A stretch of 64,000 nt of DNA, from positions 396,557 through 460,556 of the forward strand of contig NZ_LVEM01000004.1 in the NCBI RefSeq assembly GCF_001641335.1, written 5' to 3'. Every line of letters begins with the position of its first letter. Within the stretch, counting starts at the first letter, position 1. Positions 51,925 to 60,151 of the stretch are shown here, piece after piece. Below the pieces are notes generated by a model. The model was not told the origin of the DNA. It saw only the letters and a list, made by a program, of their open reading frames with translations, and did not search any database. This stretch comes from Bradyrhizobium stylosanthis (GTDB lineage Bacteria > Pseudomonadota > Alphaproteobacteria > Rhizobiales > Xanthobacteraceae). The translations under genes and the position numbers were made by a program.

Positions 51925-52369
51925 AACAACCGTCCATATCGCAGCGCTGATCGCCGCAGGCCTCGCCCTGTCGTGGGCGGCGAACGCGGACGAGCTTGCC
52001 CCCTATGAGATCACCGGCGACGGCATTCCGGATTCGCTCACCGGCTCACCGGGCGATGCCGCGCGCGGGCGCGCGCTGGTGCTGGCGCGCACGACCACCT
52101 GCATCCTCTGCCATTCCGGCCCGTTCCCGGAAACGCGTTTCCAGGGCGACCTCGCCCCCGATCTCAGCGGTGCCGGGAACCGTTGGACGGCGAGCCAGTT
52201 GCGGCTTCGTCTGGTCGACGCGGCGCGCTTCAACCCCGACACCATCATGCCGTCCTATTATCGTAATGATGGCCTCGTCCGCGTCGGGCGCAATTTTGCC
52301 GGCAAGCCGATCTTGTCGGCTGCGGAGATCGAGGACATCGTGGCTTTTCTTGCAGCGCTTCGGGACTAG
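51917..52369 (+). CDS. soxX: Sulfur oxidation c-type cytochrome SoxX
   Basis: A 150-residue monohaem cytochrome with a signal peptide (about 1-24) and haem motif CILCH (62-66). A probable Met ligand lies in TIMPSYY and the C-terminal helix is DIVAFLAALRD. SoxX pairs with SoxA to attach thiosulfate to SoxY. The TTG at 51917 overlaps the flavoprotein stop by 8 nt and has GGCGG upstream; longer frames lie inside the previous gene. Confidence 0.88.
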   Translation: MARTTVHIAALIAAGLALSWAANADELAPYEITGDGIPDSLTGSPGDAARGRALVLARTTTCILCHSGPFPETRFQGDLAPDLSGAGNRWTASQLRLRLVDAARFNPDTIMPSYYRNDGLVRVGRNFAGKPILSAAEIEDIVAFLAALRD

Positions 52370-52373
52370 GTTC

Positions 52374-52841
52374 ATGCCAACCACGCGACGACGATTCTTG
52401 AGCCTTGCCGGTGGCGTCACGGTCGCCGGGACGATCCCCGTCATCACGCTGCGGCCGCTGCAGGCGACGCCCGCAATGCTCACCACGGCGATCCGCAACG
52501 TCGTCGGCGAGGCGCAGATCCGCACCGGCAGGGTGAAGCTCGACATTCCGCCGCTGGTCGAGAACGGCAACACCGTGCCGATGACGGTGAGCGTCGCGAG
52601 CCCGATGACGGCGGCCGACTACGTCAAGAGCATCCACGTCTTCAACGAGAAGAACCCGCAGCCGAATATCGGCAATTTCTATCTCACTCCCTCCGCCGGC
52701 CGCGCCCAGGTCTCGACGAGGATCCGGCTCGCCGACACCCAGAAGGTCGTGGCGATTGCCCGCCTCTCCGACGACACCTTCTGGCAGGTCGCGGCCGACG
52801 TGGTCGTGACGCTGGCCGCCTGCACCGAGGAGATGAACTGA
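52374..52841 (+). CDS. soxY: Sulfur carrier protein SoxY with unusual C-terminus
   Basis: A 155-residue protein with a twin-arginine signal (TTRRRFLSLAGG) and the SoxY immunoglobulin-like fold. In typical SoxY the swinging arm ends GGCGG, the Cys carrying the substrate. Here the end reads VVVTLAACTEEMN: a Cys is present but the flanking glycines are replaced and four more residues follow. The carrier may therefore work differently. Its stop shares one base with the soxZ ATG. Confidence 0.87.
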   Translation: MPTTRRRFLSLAGGVTVAGTIPVITLRPLQATPAMLTTAIRNVVGEAQIRTGRVKLDIPPLVENGNTVPMTVSVASPMTAADYVKSIHVFNEKNPQPNIGNFYLTPSAGRAQVSTRIRLADTQKVVAIARLSDDTFWQVAADVVVTLAACTEEMN

Positions 52842-53158
52842 TGGCCGCGCTCATCAACGTCCCGGCAAAGGCCAAGCGCGGCGATATCATCGAGATCCGC
52901 ACGCTGACCTCGCACATCATGGAGACCGGCTTCCGCCACACCGCGGACGGAAAGCTCGTGCCGCGCGACATCATCGCGAGCTTCACATGCCGCTACAACG
53001 GCGCCGAGATCTTCCGCGCCGACCTCTTTCCCGCGATCGCGGCGAACCCGTATCTTTCGTTCTTCACGGTCGCGAAGGAGAGCGGCAAGTTCGAGTTCGA
53101 GTGGATCGGCGACAACGGATATTCATCCACCGCCTCGGCATCGATCACGGTCGAATGA
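52841..53158 (+). CDS. soxZ: Sulfur oxidation protein SoxZ
   Basis: A 105-residue SoxZ with its typical N-terminal PAKAKRGDIIEIRTL and middle MPRDII-like region (VPRDIIASFTCRYNG). It forms a heterodimer with SoxY in the periplasm. No signal peptide, as usual, because it is exported with SoxY. Translationally coupled to soxY and soxA. Confidence 0.94.
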   Translation: MAALINVPAKAKRGDIIEIRTLTSHIMETGFRHTADGKLVPRDIIASFTCRYNGAEIFRADLFPAIAANPYLSFFTVAKESGKFEFEWIGDNGYSSTASASITVE

Positions 53159-53934
53159 TTGTTTGGCGCGCGATAGCGGCGGCGCTCCTGGTCATTACGG
53201 GGCCTGCCCTCCTCGCCGGCGAAATCCCGCCGGATGCGCGCCGCTCCGGCTATTCGTTCATGGGGCCCGACACGCGCGCCATGCAGGATGACGACACGTC
53301 CAATCCCGGCATGCTGTTCGTGCTCGACGGCGAGGCACTCTGGGGCAAGAAGACCGGCGACGCCGGCAAGGCCTGCGCCGACTGCCATGGCGATGCGCGC
53401 GGCAGCATGAAAGGCGTTGCGGCGCGCTATCCCGCCTTCGACAGGCAGCTCGGCCGCCCCGTCACGCTCGACCAGCGCATCAATCTCTGCCGGGCCAATC
53501 AACAGCAGACGACGCCGCTGCCCTACGAGAGCCGCGACCTGCTCGCGCTGTCCGCCTTCGTCGCCCACCAGTCCCGCGGCGTACCGATCACGGCCGGCGA
53601 TGATCCCGAACTCAAGCCGTTCGTCCAGCAGGGCCACGATCTCTTCATGCAGCGCGAGGGGCAGCTCAACCTCGCCTGCACCAATTGCCATGACGACAAT
53701 TTCGACAAGCGCCTCGCGGGCGCGCCGATCACGCAAGCGCAGCCGACCGGCTATCCGCTCTACCGCCTGGAGTGGCAGACGCTGGGGTCGATCGAGCGCC
53801 GGTTGCGCAGCTGCATGAGCGGCGTCCGCGCCCAGGCCTATGATTACGGCTCGCCCGAGCTGGTCGCGCTCGAACTGTACCTGATGTCGCGGGCGCGCGG
53901 CCTGCCGATGGAAACACCGGCCGTGCGTCCCTGA
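53155..53934 (+). CDS. soxA: Sulfur oxidation c-type cytochrome SoxA (dihaem)
   Basis: A 259-residue protein with a signal peptide (about 1-21) and two haem motifs, CADCH (74-78) and CTNCH (175-179). The active-site Cys220 lies in RRLRSCMSGVRA. With SoxX it conjugates thiosulfate to SoxY. It begins within the soxZ stop (ATGA overlap). It is the last sox gene; soxB and soxCD are not found in the window. Confidence 0.93.
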   Translation: MIVWRAIAAALLVITGPALLAGEIPPDARRSGYSFMGPDTRAMQDDDTSNPGMLFVLDGEALWGKKTGDAGKACADCHGDARGSMKGVAARYPAFDRQLGRPVTLDQRINLCRANQQQTTPLPYESRDLLALSAFVAHQSRGVPITAGDDPELKPFVQQGHDLFMQREGQLNLACTNCHDDNFDKRLAGAPITQAQPTGYPLYRLEWQTLGSIERRLRSCMSGVRAQAYDYGSPELVALELYLMSRARGLPMETPAVRP

Positions 53935-54013
53935 CGGCAGATTAGGGCTAGGCAGGCGTGGCACGGCCGCTAGTATCCCTCCCAAAGAAAATGAGTGAGA
54001 GGGAGGGACTCAA

Positions 54014-55339
54014 TTGGCCAACCACAACATTTCGCGCCGCACGCTGTTGACCGGCACCGCGGCAGCAGGCGCGCTCAGCCTGACCGGGCTGCCGGCGCGT
54101 GCCGAGGTCAACTGGAAGAAATATGCCGGGACCAAGCTGGAGGTGATCCTCGCCAAGGGTCCGCGCGGCGACAACCTGCAAAAGAACATCAAGGAATTCA
54201 CTGAGCTCACCGGCATCCAGGTCGAATCGGAGCAGATCCCCGAGCAGCAGCAACGCCAGAAGGTCGTGATCGAGCTCACCTCGGGGCGGCCGAGCTTCGA
54301 CGTGGTGCATCTCAGCTATCACGTGCAGAAGCGGCAGTTCGAGAAAGCCGGCTGGCTCGCCGACATGACGCCGTTCATGAAGGATCCGACGCTGACCGCG
54401 CCCGATCTCGTCGAGAGCGACTTCTCGGCCGCCGGCCTGCAATACGCCAAGAACGACAAGGGCCAGATGCTGTCGCTGCCCTGGTCGGTCGACTATTTCA
54501 TCCTCTATTACAACAAGGAGCTGTTCCAGAAGAAGGGCGTCGCGGTCCCCAAGACGCTCGACGAGATGGTCGCGGCCGCCGAGAAGCTCACCGACGCCAA
54601 GGATGGCACCTACGGCTTCGTCGGGCGCGGCCTGCGCAACGCCAACATGACGTTGTGGACCAACTTCTTCCTCAACTACGGCGGGGAATTCCTGGACGCC
54701 AAGGGCAACATCCTCACCGACGGCCCGGAGGCGGTCGCGGCGACAAAGCTCTATCAGACGCTGCTGACCAAGGTCGCCCCGCCCGGCGTCGCCGGCTTCA
54801 ACTGGATGGAGTCGATGGCTTCGTTCACGCAAGGACGCTCGGCGATGTGGATCGACGGCGTCGGCTGGGCACCGCCGCTGGAGGATCCCGCCGCCTCGCG
54901 CGTCGTCGGCAAGGTCGGCTACACCGTCGTGCCGGCCGGACCGAAGGGCCAGTATTCGGCCACTTACGGCGACGGCATCGGCATCGCCGCGGCGAGCAAG
55001 AACAAGGAAGCCGCCTATCTGCTGTGCCAGTGGGTGGTCTCGAAGAAGCAGGGCGCGCGGCTGCTGCAGGCCGGCGGCGGCGTGCCGTTCCGCAACTCGA
55101 TCCTGAACGACGCCGAAGTCCAGAGCGGCGTGAAGATGCCCAAGGAGTGGCTGCAATCGGTGATCGATTCCGCCAAGATCAGCAAGCTCGGCCTGCCCGT
55201 GATCATCCCGGTCGCCGAATTCCGCGATCTTGTCGGCGCGGCGGTCACGTCGACCCTCGCAGGCACAGACCCCGCTACGGAGTTGAAGAAGGCTCACGAT
55301 CAGTTCCGGCCGATCCTGGAGCGTAGCGAAAAGGCGTGA
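54014..55339 (+). CDS. ABC transporter extracellular sugar-binding protein
   Basis: A 441-residue family 1 binding protein with a twin-arginine signal (SRRTLLTG, to about residue 30). The bacterial extracellular solute-binding fold shows LEVILAKGPRG, SGRPSFDVVHL and LPWSVDYFILYYNKELF. It captures a sugar or polyol for the two permeases downstream. The TTG at 54014 has GGAGGGA at good spacing and fits the signal. Confidence 0.9.
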   Translation: MANHNISRRTLLTGTAAAGALSLTGLPARAEVNWKKYAGTKLEVILAKGPRGDNLQKNIKEFTELTGIQVESEQIPEQQQRQKVVIELTSGRPSFDVVHLSYHVQKRQFEKAGWLADMTPFMKDPTLTAPDLVESDFSAAGLQYAKNDKGQMLSLPWSVDYFILYYNKELFQKKGVAVPKTLDEMVAAAEKLTDAKDGTYGFVGRGLRNANMTLWTNFFLNYGGEFLDAKGNILTDGPEAVAATKLYQTLLTKVAPPGVAGFNWMESMASFTQGRSAMWIDGVGWAPPLEDPAASRVVGKVGYTVVPAGPKGQYSATYGDGIGIAAASKNKEAAYLLCQWVVSKKQGARLLQAGGGVPFRNSILNDAEVQSGVKMPKEWLQSVIDSAKISKLGLPVIIPVAEFRDLVGAAVTSTLAGTDPATELKKAHDQFRPILERSEKA

Positions 55340-56274
55340 GTGCGTTGACACAATCGACTCCGGCCGCGGCTTCGACCGAGGCCGCGCCGGAGAAGGAATT
55401 GCGGCCGCCCTCGTATTGGCCGTTCGTGGTGCCGGCGCTGGTCGTCGTGCTTGCCATCATCATCTTCCCGTGGGTCTTCACCATCTGGATGAGCATGAAC
55501 GAATGGAAGGTCGGTTCGCCGACCACCTTCGTCGGGCTCTCCAACTATCTGCGGCTCACGAATGATCCGCGCTTTCTCGAGGCCGTCGGCCACACGCTGG
55601 TCTACACCGTGCTGTCGGTGGTGCTGCCGCTGATCCTCGGCACGCTCTCGGCCGTGGTGTTTCACCAGAAGTTCGCCGGCCGCGGATTCCTGCGCGGCGT
55701 CTTCATCATGCCGATGATGGCAACGCCCGTGGCGATTGCGCTGGTGTGGACCATGATGTTCCATCCGCAGCTCGGCGTGCTGAATTATCTGCTGTCGCTG
55801 GTCGGGATCCCGGCGCAGCTCTGGGTCTTCCACCCCGCAACCGTCATTCCCTCGCTGGTGCTGGTCGAAACCTGGCAATGGACGCCGCTGGTGATGCTGA
55901 TCGTGCTCGGCGGCCTCGCTGCGATCCCGACCGAGCCCTACGAGAGCGCGCAGATCGATGGCGCCAGCTTCTGGCAGGTGTTCCGCTTCATCACGCTGCC
56001 GCTGATCATGCCGTTCCTGTTCATCGCCGGCATGATCCGCATGATCGACGCTGTGAAGAGCTTCGACATCATCTTCGCGATCACGCAAGGAGGGCCCGGC
56101 TCGGCGTCGGAGACGATCAACATCTACCTCTACAGCGTCGCCTTCACCTATTACGACCTCGGCTACGGCTCGGCGATCGCGGTCGTGTTCTTCCTGCTGA
56201 TCGTCCTGCTTGCGGCGGTGATGCTCTACGCCCGCCAGCGCATGGTGTGGACCGAAATCAAGAGCGGCGCATGA
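55336..56274 (+). CDS. ABC sugar permease (MalF-like)
   Basis: A 312-residue inner-membrane permease with about six helices and the cytoplasmic EAA-loop region (YESAQIDGASFWQVFRFITLP). The GTG at 55336 overlaps the binding-protein stop (GTGA). It pairs with the next gene to form the channel. The ATPase that should drive it is not in this operon. Confidence 0.9.
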   Translation: MSALTQSTPAAASTEAAPEKELRPPSYWPFVVPALVVVLAIIIFPWVFTIWMSMNEWKVGSPTTFVGLSNYLRLTNDPRFLEAVGHTLVYTVLSVVLPLILGTLSAVVFHQKFAGRGFLRGVFIMPMMATPVAIALVWTMMFHPQLGVLNYLLSLVGIPAQLWVFHPATVIPSLVLVETWQWTPLVMLIVLGGLAAIPTEPYESAQIDGASFWQVFRFITLPLIMPFLFIAGMIRMIDAVKSFDIIFAITQGGPGSASETINIYLYSVAFTYYDLGYGSAIAVVFFLLIVLLAAVMLYARQRMVWTEIKSGA

Positions 56275-57095
56275 CACCCCGTTACATCATCGGCAAGATC
56301 GGCCTGTGGCTCTCCGTCTTCGTCATCGTGTCGCCGGCGATCCTGTTCTTCCTGTGGATGCTGTCGCTGTCGCTCAAGTTCGAGGTCGACAATGCCGCCT
56401 ACCCGCCGGTGCTCTTTCCGGATCGCATCGCCTGGAAGAACTATGCCGACGTGCTCGCCTCCAACCGCTTCATGACCTATTTCATCAACAGCCTGATCGT
56501 GACGGGCAGCGCGACGTTGCTGGCGCTCGCCGTCGGCGTCCCCGCCGGTTACGGCATCGCGCGGATGGCCGCGCATAAATCCGCGATCGTGATCCTGATC
56601 GCCCGCATCACGCCGGGCCTGTCCTATCTGATCCCGCTGTTCCTGCTGTTCCAGTGGCTCGGCCTGCTCGGCACGCTGGTGCCGCAGATCATCATCCATC
56701 TCGTGGTCACGGTGCCGATCGTGATCTGGATCATGATCGGCTATTTCGAGACGACGCCGATGGAGCTGGAGGAAGCCGCCCTGATCGACGGTGCCGGCCG
56801 CTGGCAGGTGTTTCGCCATGTCGCGTTGCCGATCGCCAAGCCCGGCATCGCGGTCGCCTTCATCCTCGCCGTGATCTTCTCCTGGAACAATTTTGTGTTC
56901 GGCATCGTGCTGGCGGGACGCGAGACGCGCACCCTGCCCGTCGCGGTCTACAACATGATCTCGTTCGACCAGTTGAGCTGGGGACCGCTCGCCGCCGCCG
57001 CGCTGATCGTGACCTTCCCGGTGCTGCTGCTGACGGTGCTCGCCCAGCGGCAGATCGTGGCGGGGCTCACTGCGGGAGCGGTCAAGGGCGGCTGA
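56271..57095 (+). CDS. ABC sugar permease (MalG-like)
   Basis: A 274-residue permease with about six helices and the EAA motif (ELEEAALIDGAGRWQVFRHVALP). It overlaps the preceding permease by 4 nt (ATGA). The operon ends here without a MalK-type ATPase, so the ATPase must come from elsewhere, as is common when a shared one is used. Confidence 0.9.
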   Translation: MTPRYIIGKIGLWLSVFVIVSPAILFFLWMLSLSLKFEVDNAAYPPVLFPDRIAWKNYADVLASNRFMTYFINSLIVTGSATLLALAVGVPAGYGIARMAAHKSAIVILIARITPGLSYLIPLFLLFQWLGLLGTLVPQIIIHLVVTVPIVIWIMIGYFETTPMELEEAALIDGAGRWQVFRHVALPIAKPGIAVAFILAVIFSWNNFVFGIVLAGRETRTLPVAVYNMISFDQLSWGPLAAAALIVTFPVLLLTVLAQRQIVAGLTAGAVKGG

Positions 57096-57188
57096 ATTCC
57101 GCGCCGGACGTCGTCCAGCCGAAGGGCCGGCCGGCGCCCATCTCAGAAAGAAATCCTAGTCCGGGAGCGTCCTGATGTGCTTTGATGC

Positions 57189-57518
57189 ATGTGGCAGGGC
57201 CTGAGACGCATAGGTGCCCTGATGTACATGTTCGTTCGAAAGTACACCAAGGTTCGTTCGGTCGCGGATGCAGCTCGCCGTGCCAAGAGCGGCATCGGTC
57301 AGATCCTGAGGGAATCGCCCGGCTTCAAATCTTATTATGTGCTGGACGGAGGCGACGGCGTCGGCGTCGCCGTGATGATATTCGAGGACCGCGAGAGCGC
57401 CAATGCGGCCAACGACAAGGTGCTGGGTTTCGTTCAGGCGAGCCTGCTCGACCTCAATCTTGGAGACCCCGAGATCGTCGATGGGGAAGTCCTGGTGAGC
57501 ATGGAGTCCAGAGCGTAA
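57189..57518 (+). CDS. Small hypothetical protein, alpha/beta-barrel-like
   Basis: A protein of about 109 residues (96-98 if the ATGs at 57222 or 57228 are used). It alternates strands and helices: MFVRKYTKV, a helix with VADAARRAKSGIGQILRE, the strand KSYYVLDGGDGVGVAVMIFED. This resembles a dimeric ferredoxin-like barrel as in antibiotic-monooxygenase-type proteins. Function not recognised. It stands alone and is followed by a hairpin. Confidence 0.6.
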   Translation: MWQGLRRIGALMYMFVRKYTKVRSVADAARRAKSGIGQILRESPGFKSYYVLDGGDGVGVAVMIFEDRESANAANDKVLGFVQASLLDLNLGDPEIVDGEVLVSMESRA

Positions 57519-57539
57519 GCGTCGCCAGAGGGAGAATGC

Positions 57540-57564
57540 GCCGGACGGCACGTTGCCGCCCGGC
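57540..57564. terminator. Hairpin between convergent genes
   Basis: GCCGG-A-CGGC and GCCG-C-CCGGC form a stem with one A/C mismatch around ACGTT. It separates the small rightward gene from the leftward permease gene and may terminate both. Confidence 0.5.
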
Positions 57565-57576
57565 AGTTACCCACGT

Positions 57577-59241
57577 CTACTCCGCCGGCGCAGCCGACAT
57601 CTCCGGATGCGGCGCGTAGTGCTCGCTGGTGCGCCGGCTGAGTGCGTACATCCCGGCTGCCATCACGGCATAGGCGAAGGCGACGGGAGGCGTGACGCCG
57701 AAGCCGCCACCGATGCCGACCGCTTCGCCGTGCATGAAGCCGAAATAGGTCAGCACAGCGCCGACCAGCGCGAAGGCAGACGCCTTCTCGAAATCGCGCT
57801 CGATGATGAAGACACCGATCGCACCGAGGATGAGGCCGCCGAGAATCGAGCCGCCGCCCATGATCTCCAGGCCATGATAGAACACGCCCTGCTGCGGCAG
57901 CGCGGCGACCGCGGCGACCTTGACCGCATCCGCCTTGTCGGCCGCCATGCCGCCGACGGTTGCCGCCGCCGTCATGGTCGAGGCCAGCATGGTATCGATC
58001 TGTAACTTGGCCCAGGCGGCCAGATGCGGCGTCAGCGCCAGCACGATCGCGGGCGCGTGCTTGACCGGCGTGGTCTGGAACGCCTGCGCGCCGATGAGCA
58101 TGCCGATATAGAGCAGGATCGGCGAGATCGCGACGACAGGCACCAGCGCCAGCAGCACCGAGATGATGCCGAACCAGGCCAGCACCACCACCATGATGCC
58201 GGTCGCAGCGGAGTAACCGATGCGGCCGCCCATCGCCTTCCAGCCGGGATGGCCGATATAGACGGCGTTGATGAAGGGATTGCCCATCAAGCAGCCGATC
58301 AGGCTGACGACACCGTCGGCGGTCAGGACGCGCGTGGTGGGATATTCGTCGCCGGCCGCTTCCGCGCTCTCGACATTGTCCATGGCCTCGACGAGGTCGT
58401 AGATGCCGAAGGGAATGGCGGTGACCAGGATGATGCCGAGGAATTCGAAGCCGGAGAAGACGTAGCCCACCGCCGGGATCGGCACCGAGAAGCCGAAATT
58501 GGCGAAGGCAGCTCCGACGCCCGCGATGCTCAACCCGCCAAGACCGAGCCCGAACAGGTTGGAGCCCCAGGCGATGATCATGCCGGCCGCGATCGCGACG
58601 AGGCCGGCGGGAATGCCGCGCCAGTACTTCACGCCGCCGAACCAGCTCACCAAGATGATGGCGAAGCAGACGAGACCAATCTGCGGCGTCATGTACATCT
58701 CGAGCGCGGGGCGCATCGAGATGAAGGTGACGGAGACGCCGGCAAGCGTGCCGAGCAGTGCCGCACGCGGCGTGATCCTGCGGATGAACGGCGCGATGAA
58801 GCCGCCGATCATCAGGATGAAGCTCTGGAAGAACACCCAGACGAGGCCGGCCGACCAGCCCTTGAGCGGGTCGCCGGTCTTCAGCGTGATCGGCAGCATG
58901 ATGACGAAGGTGACGATGAACATGTGCGGCACGCTGACGCCCGACGGCAGCGCGCAGACGTCGTCGCGGCCGGTCTTCTGCGCGAGGCGATAGGCGAGAT
59001 AGGCATAGTAGAAGGTGGAGAGGCACATCATCAGCCCGAGCGCGGGCAGGATGCGGCCGAACACCAAGCTATCAGGCATCTTCAGAACGAAGCGCAGCAG
59101 GCCCGTAAGCACCAGCATGTTGACGAGGATGTTGGTGCCGAAGCCGAAGAACGCGTTCCAGTCGCCCGATGTCCATAGTGCCGGCTTGAATCCAGCCTTG
59201 TTCAGATCAGAACTGCCGGCCGTCCCCGTCAATGTGCTCAT
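57577..59241 (-). CDS. NCS2-type nucleobase/xanthine permease-like protein
   Basis: A 554-residue membrane protein with about 13-14 helices. It resembles NCS2/AzgA-like permeases and SulP relatives: FGFGTNILVNMLVLTGLL at the start, a TM3-like region LPSGVSVPHMF and the TM10-like FGIYDLVEAMDNVESAEAAGDEYPTTRV. It probably imports a purine, pyrimidine or ureide. It lies 10 nt after the isochorismatase-like hydrolase gene, so it may supply that enzyme's substrate. Confidence 0.78.
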   Translation of the reverse strand: MSTLTGTAGSSDLNKAGFKPALWTSGDWNAFFGFGTNILVNMLVLTGLLRFVLKMPDSLVFGRILPALGLMMCLSTFYYAYLAYRLAQKTGRDDVCALPSGVSVPHMFIVTFVIMLPITLKTGDPLKGWSAGLVWVFFQSFILMIGGFIAPFIRRITPRAALLGTLAGVSVTFISMRPALEMYMTPQIGLVCFAIILVSWFGGVKYWRGIPAGLVAIAAGMIIAWGSNLFGLGLGGLSIAGVGAAFANFGFSVPIPAVGYVFSGFEFLGIILVTAIPFGIYDLVEAMDNVESAEAAGDEYPTTRVLTADGVVSLIGCLMGNPFINAVYIGHPGWKAMGGRIGYSAATGIMVVVLAWFGIISVLLALVPVVAISPILLYIGMLIGAQAFQTTPVKHAPAIVLALTPHLAAWAKLQIDTMLASTMTAAATVGGMAADKADAVKVAAVAALPQQGVFYHGLEIMGGGSILGGLILGAIGVFIIERDFEKASAFALVGAVLTYFGFMHGEAVGIGGGFGVTPPVAFAYAVMAAGMYALSRRTSEHYAPHPEMSAAPAE

Positions 59242-59251
59242 GACAATACCC

Positions 59252-59950
59252 CTATGTGGTCGAAACCTTCATTGCCTCCAGAACTGCGGCTGAATCCGCG
59301 ACCCAGCCGAAGATGCCGCCCTGGGCCTTGATCATCTTCAGGCCCATCTCGTGAAACTCGGGGAAGTAGGATGCGCAGCCGTCGGACATGACGACGCAGC
59401 GATAGCCGCGGTCATTGGCCTCGCGCACCGTGGTGTTGACGCACACTTCGGTGGTGACGCCGCACACCAGCAAATTCTCGATGCCGTATTTTTCCAGGAC
59501 GTCGGTGAGCTCGGTGGCGTAGAACGCACCCTTGCCGGGCTTGTCGATCACGACCTCGCTGTCGAGCGGATAGAGCTCGGGAATGATGTCGTGGCCCGCT
59601 TCGCCGCGAATGAGGATGCGCCCCATCGGGCCGGGATCGCCGATGCGCAAGGACGGCGCGCCACGCTCGACCTTTGCCGGCGGCGCGTCGGAGAGATCGG
59701 GCAGATGGCCCTCGCGCGTGTGGATCACCAGCATGCCGGTGTCGCGCGCCGCCTTCAGCACCGCTCCGATCGGCTTCACCGCGCGCGCGAGCTGGCTGAC
59801 GTCGTTGCCGAGCGTCTCGCCGAAGCCGCCGGGCTCCATGAAGTCGCGCTGCATGTCGATGATGAGGAGCGCGGTAGCGGCCCAGTCGAGCTTGATCGGC
59901 TCGGGCTCGGCGTTGATGACGCCCAGTGTCGGCTTGCTTGAGTTCAACAT
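59252..59950 (-). CDS. Isochorismatase-like cysteine hydrolase, biuret-hydrolase type
   Basis: A 232-residue amidase. The catalytic triad is readable as Asp32 (IIDMQRDF), Lys137 (DKPGKGAF) and Cys170 (TTEVCVNTTVREANDRGY). The sequence is close to my memory of Rhizobium biuret hydrolase BiuH, including THTREGH-like and RGE-GHDIIPELYP segments. It would cleave biuret, or a related ureide such as N-carbamoyl amide, to ammonia and a carbamoyl acid. ATG 59950 has GAGGGG upstream. Co-transcribed with the permease. Confidence 0.8.
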   Translation of the reverse strand: MLNSSKPTLGVINAEPEPIKLDWAATALLIIDMQRDFMEPGGFGETLGNDVSQLARAVKPIGAVLKAARDTGMLVIHTREGHLPDLSDAPPAKVERGAPSLRIGDPGPMGRILIRGEAGHDIIPELYPLDSEVVIDKPGKGAFYATELTDVLEKYGIENLLVCGVTTEVCVNTTVREANDRGYRCVVMSDGCASYFPEFHEMGLKMIKAQGGIFGWVADSAAVLEAMKVSTT

Positions 59951-59963
59951 CACGCCCCTCGCG

Positions 59964-59987
59964 AGAACTCTCGTTACGGAGAGTTCT
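59964..59987 (-). promoter_or_regulatory. Inverted repeat before the hydrolase gene
   Basis: Arms AGAACTCTC and GAGAGTTCT are perfect inverted copies with a 6-nt spacer. It begins 14 nt upstream of the hydrolase start codon. It may be an operator or a 5' leader hairpin. Confidence 0.5.
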
Positions 59988-60000
59988 GCAAGCGGCGTGC

Positions 60001-60014
60001 CATTGTGTACAATG
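60001..60014 (-). promoter_or_regulatory. GntR-type operator candidate
   Basis: CATTGT-GT-ACAATG has perfect 6-bp arms and contains TTGTGTACAA, fitting the TNGTN-ACNA pattern of FCD-class GntR repressors. It lies about 50 nt upstream of the hydrolase/permease operon. No GntR gene is seen beside it. Confidence 0.5.
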
Positions 60015-60151
60015 ACGGCGAAGCGCGGGCCGCGAGAGAATTCGTTGCGTGCTCAGAAACTTAGGCGAGAAGCGGACGCCTGCTTATTCCCTGTGCGACG
60101 GCCTTGCGGCGTGCATCTGCCTAGAGGATGAGCGGTCGCGAAGCTCGTTTT

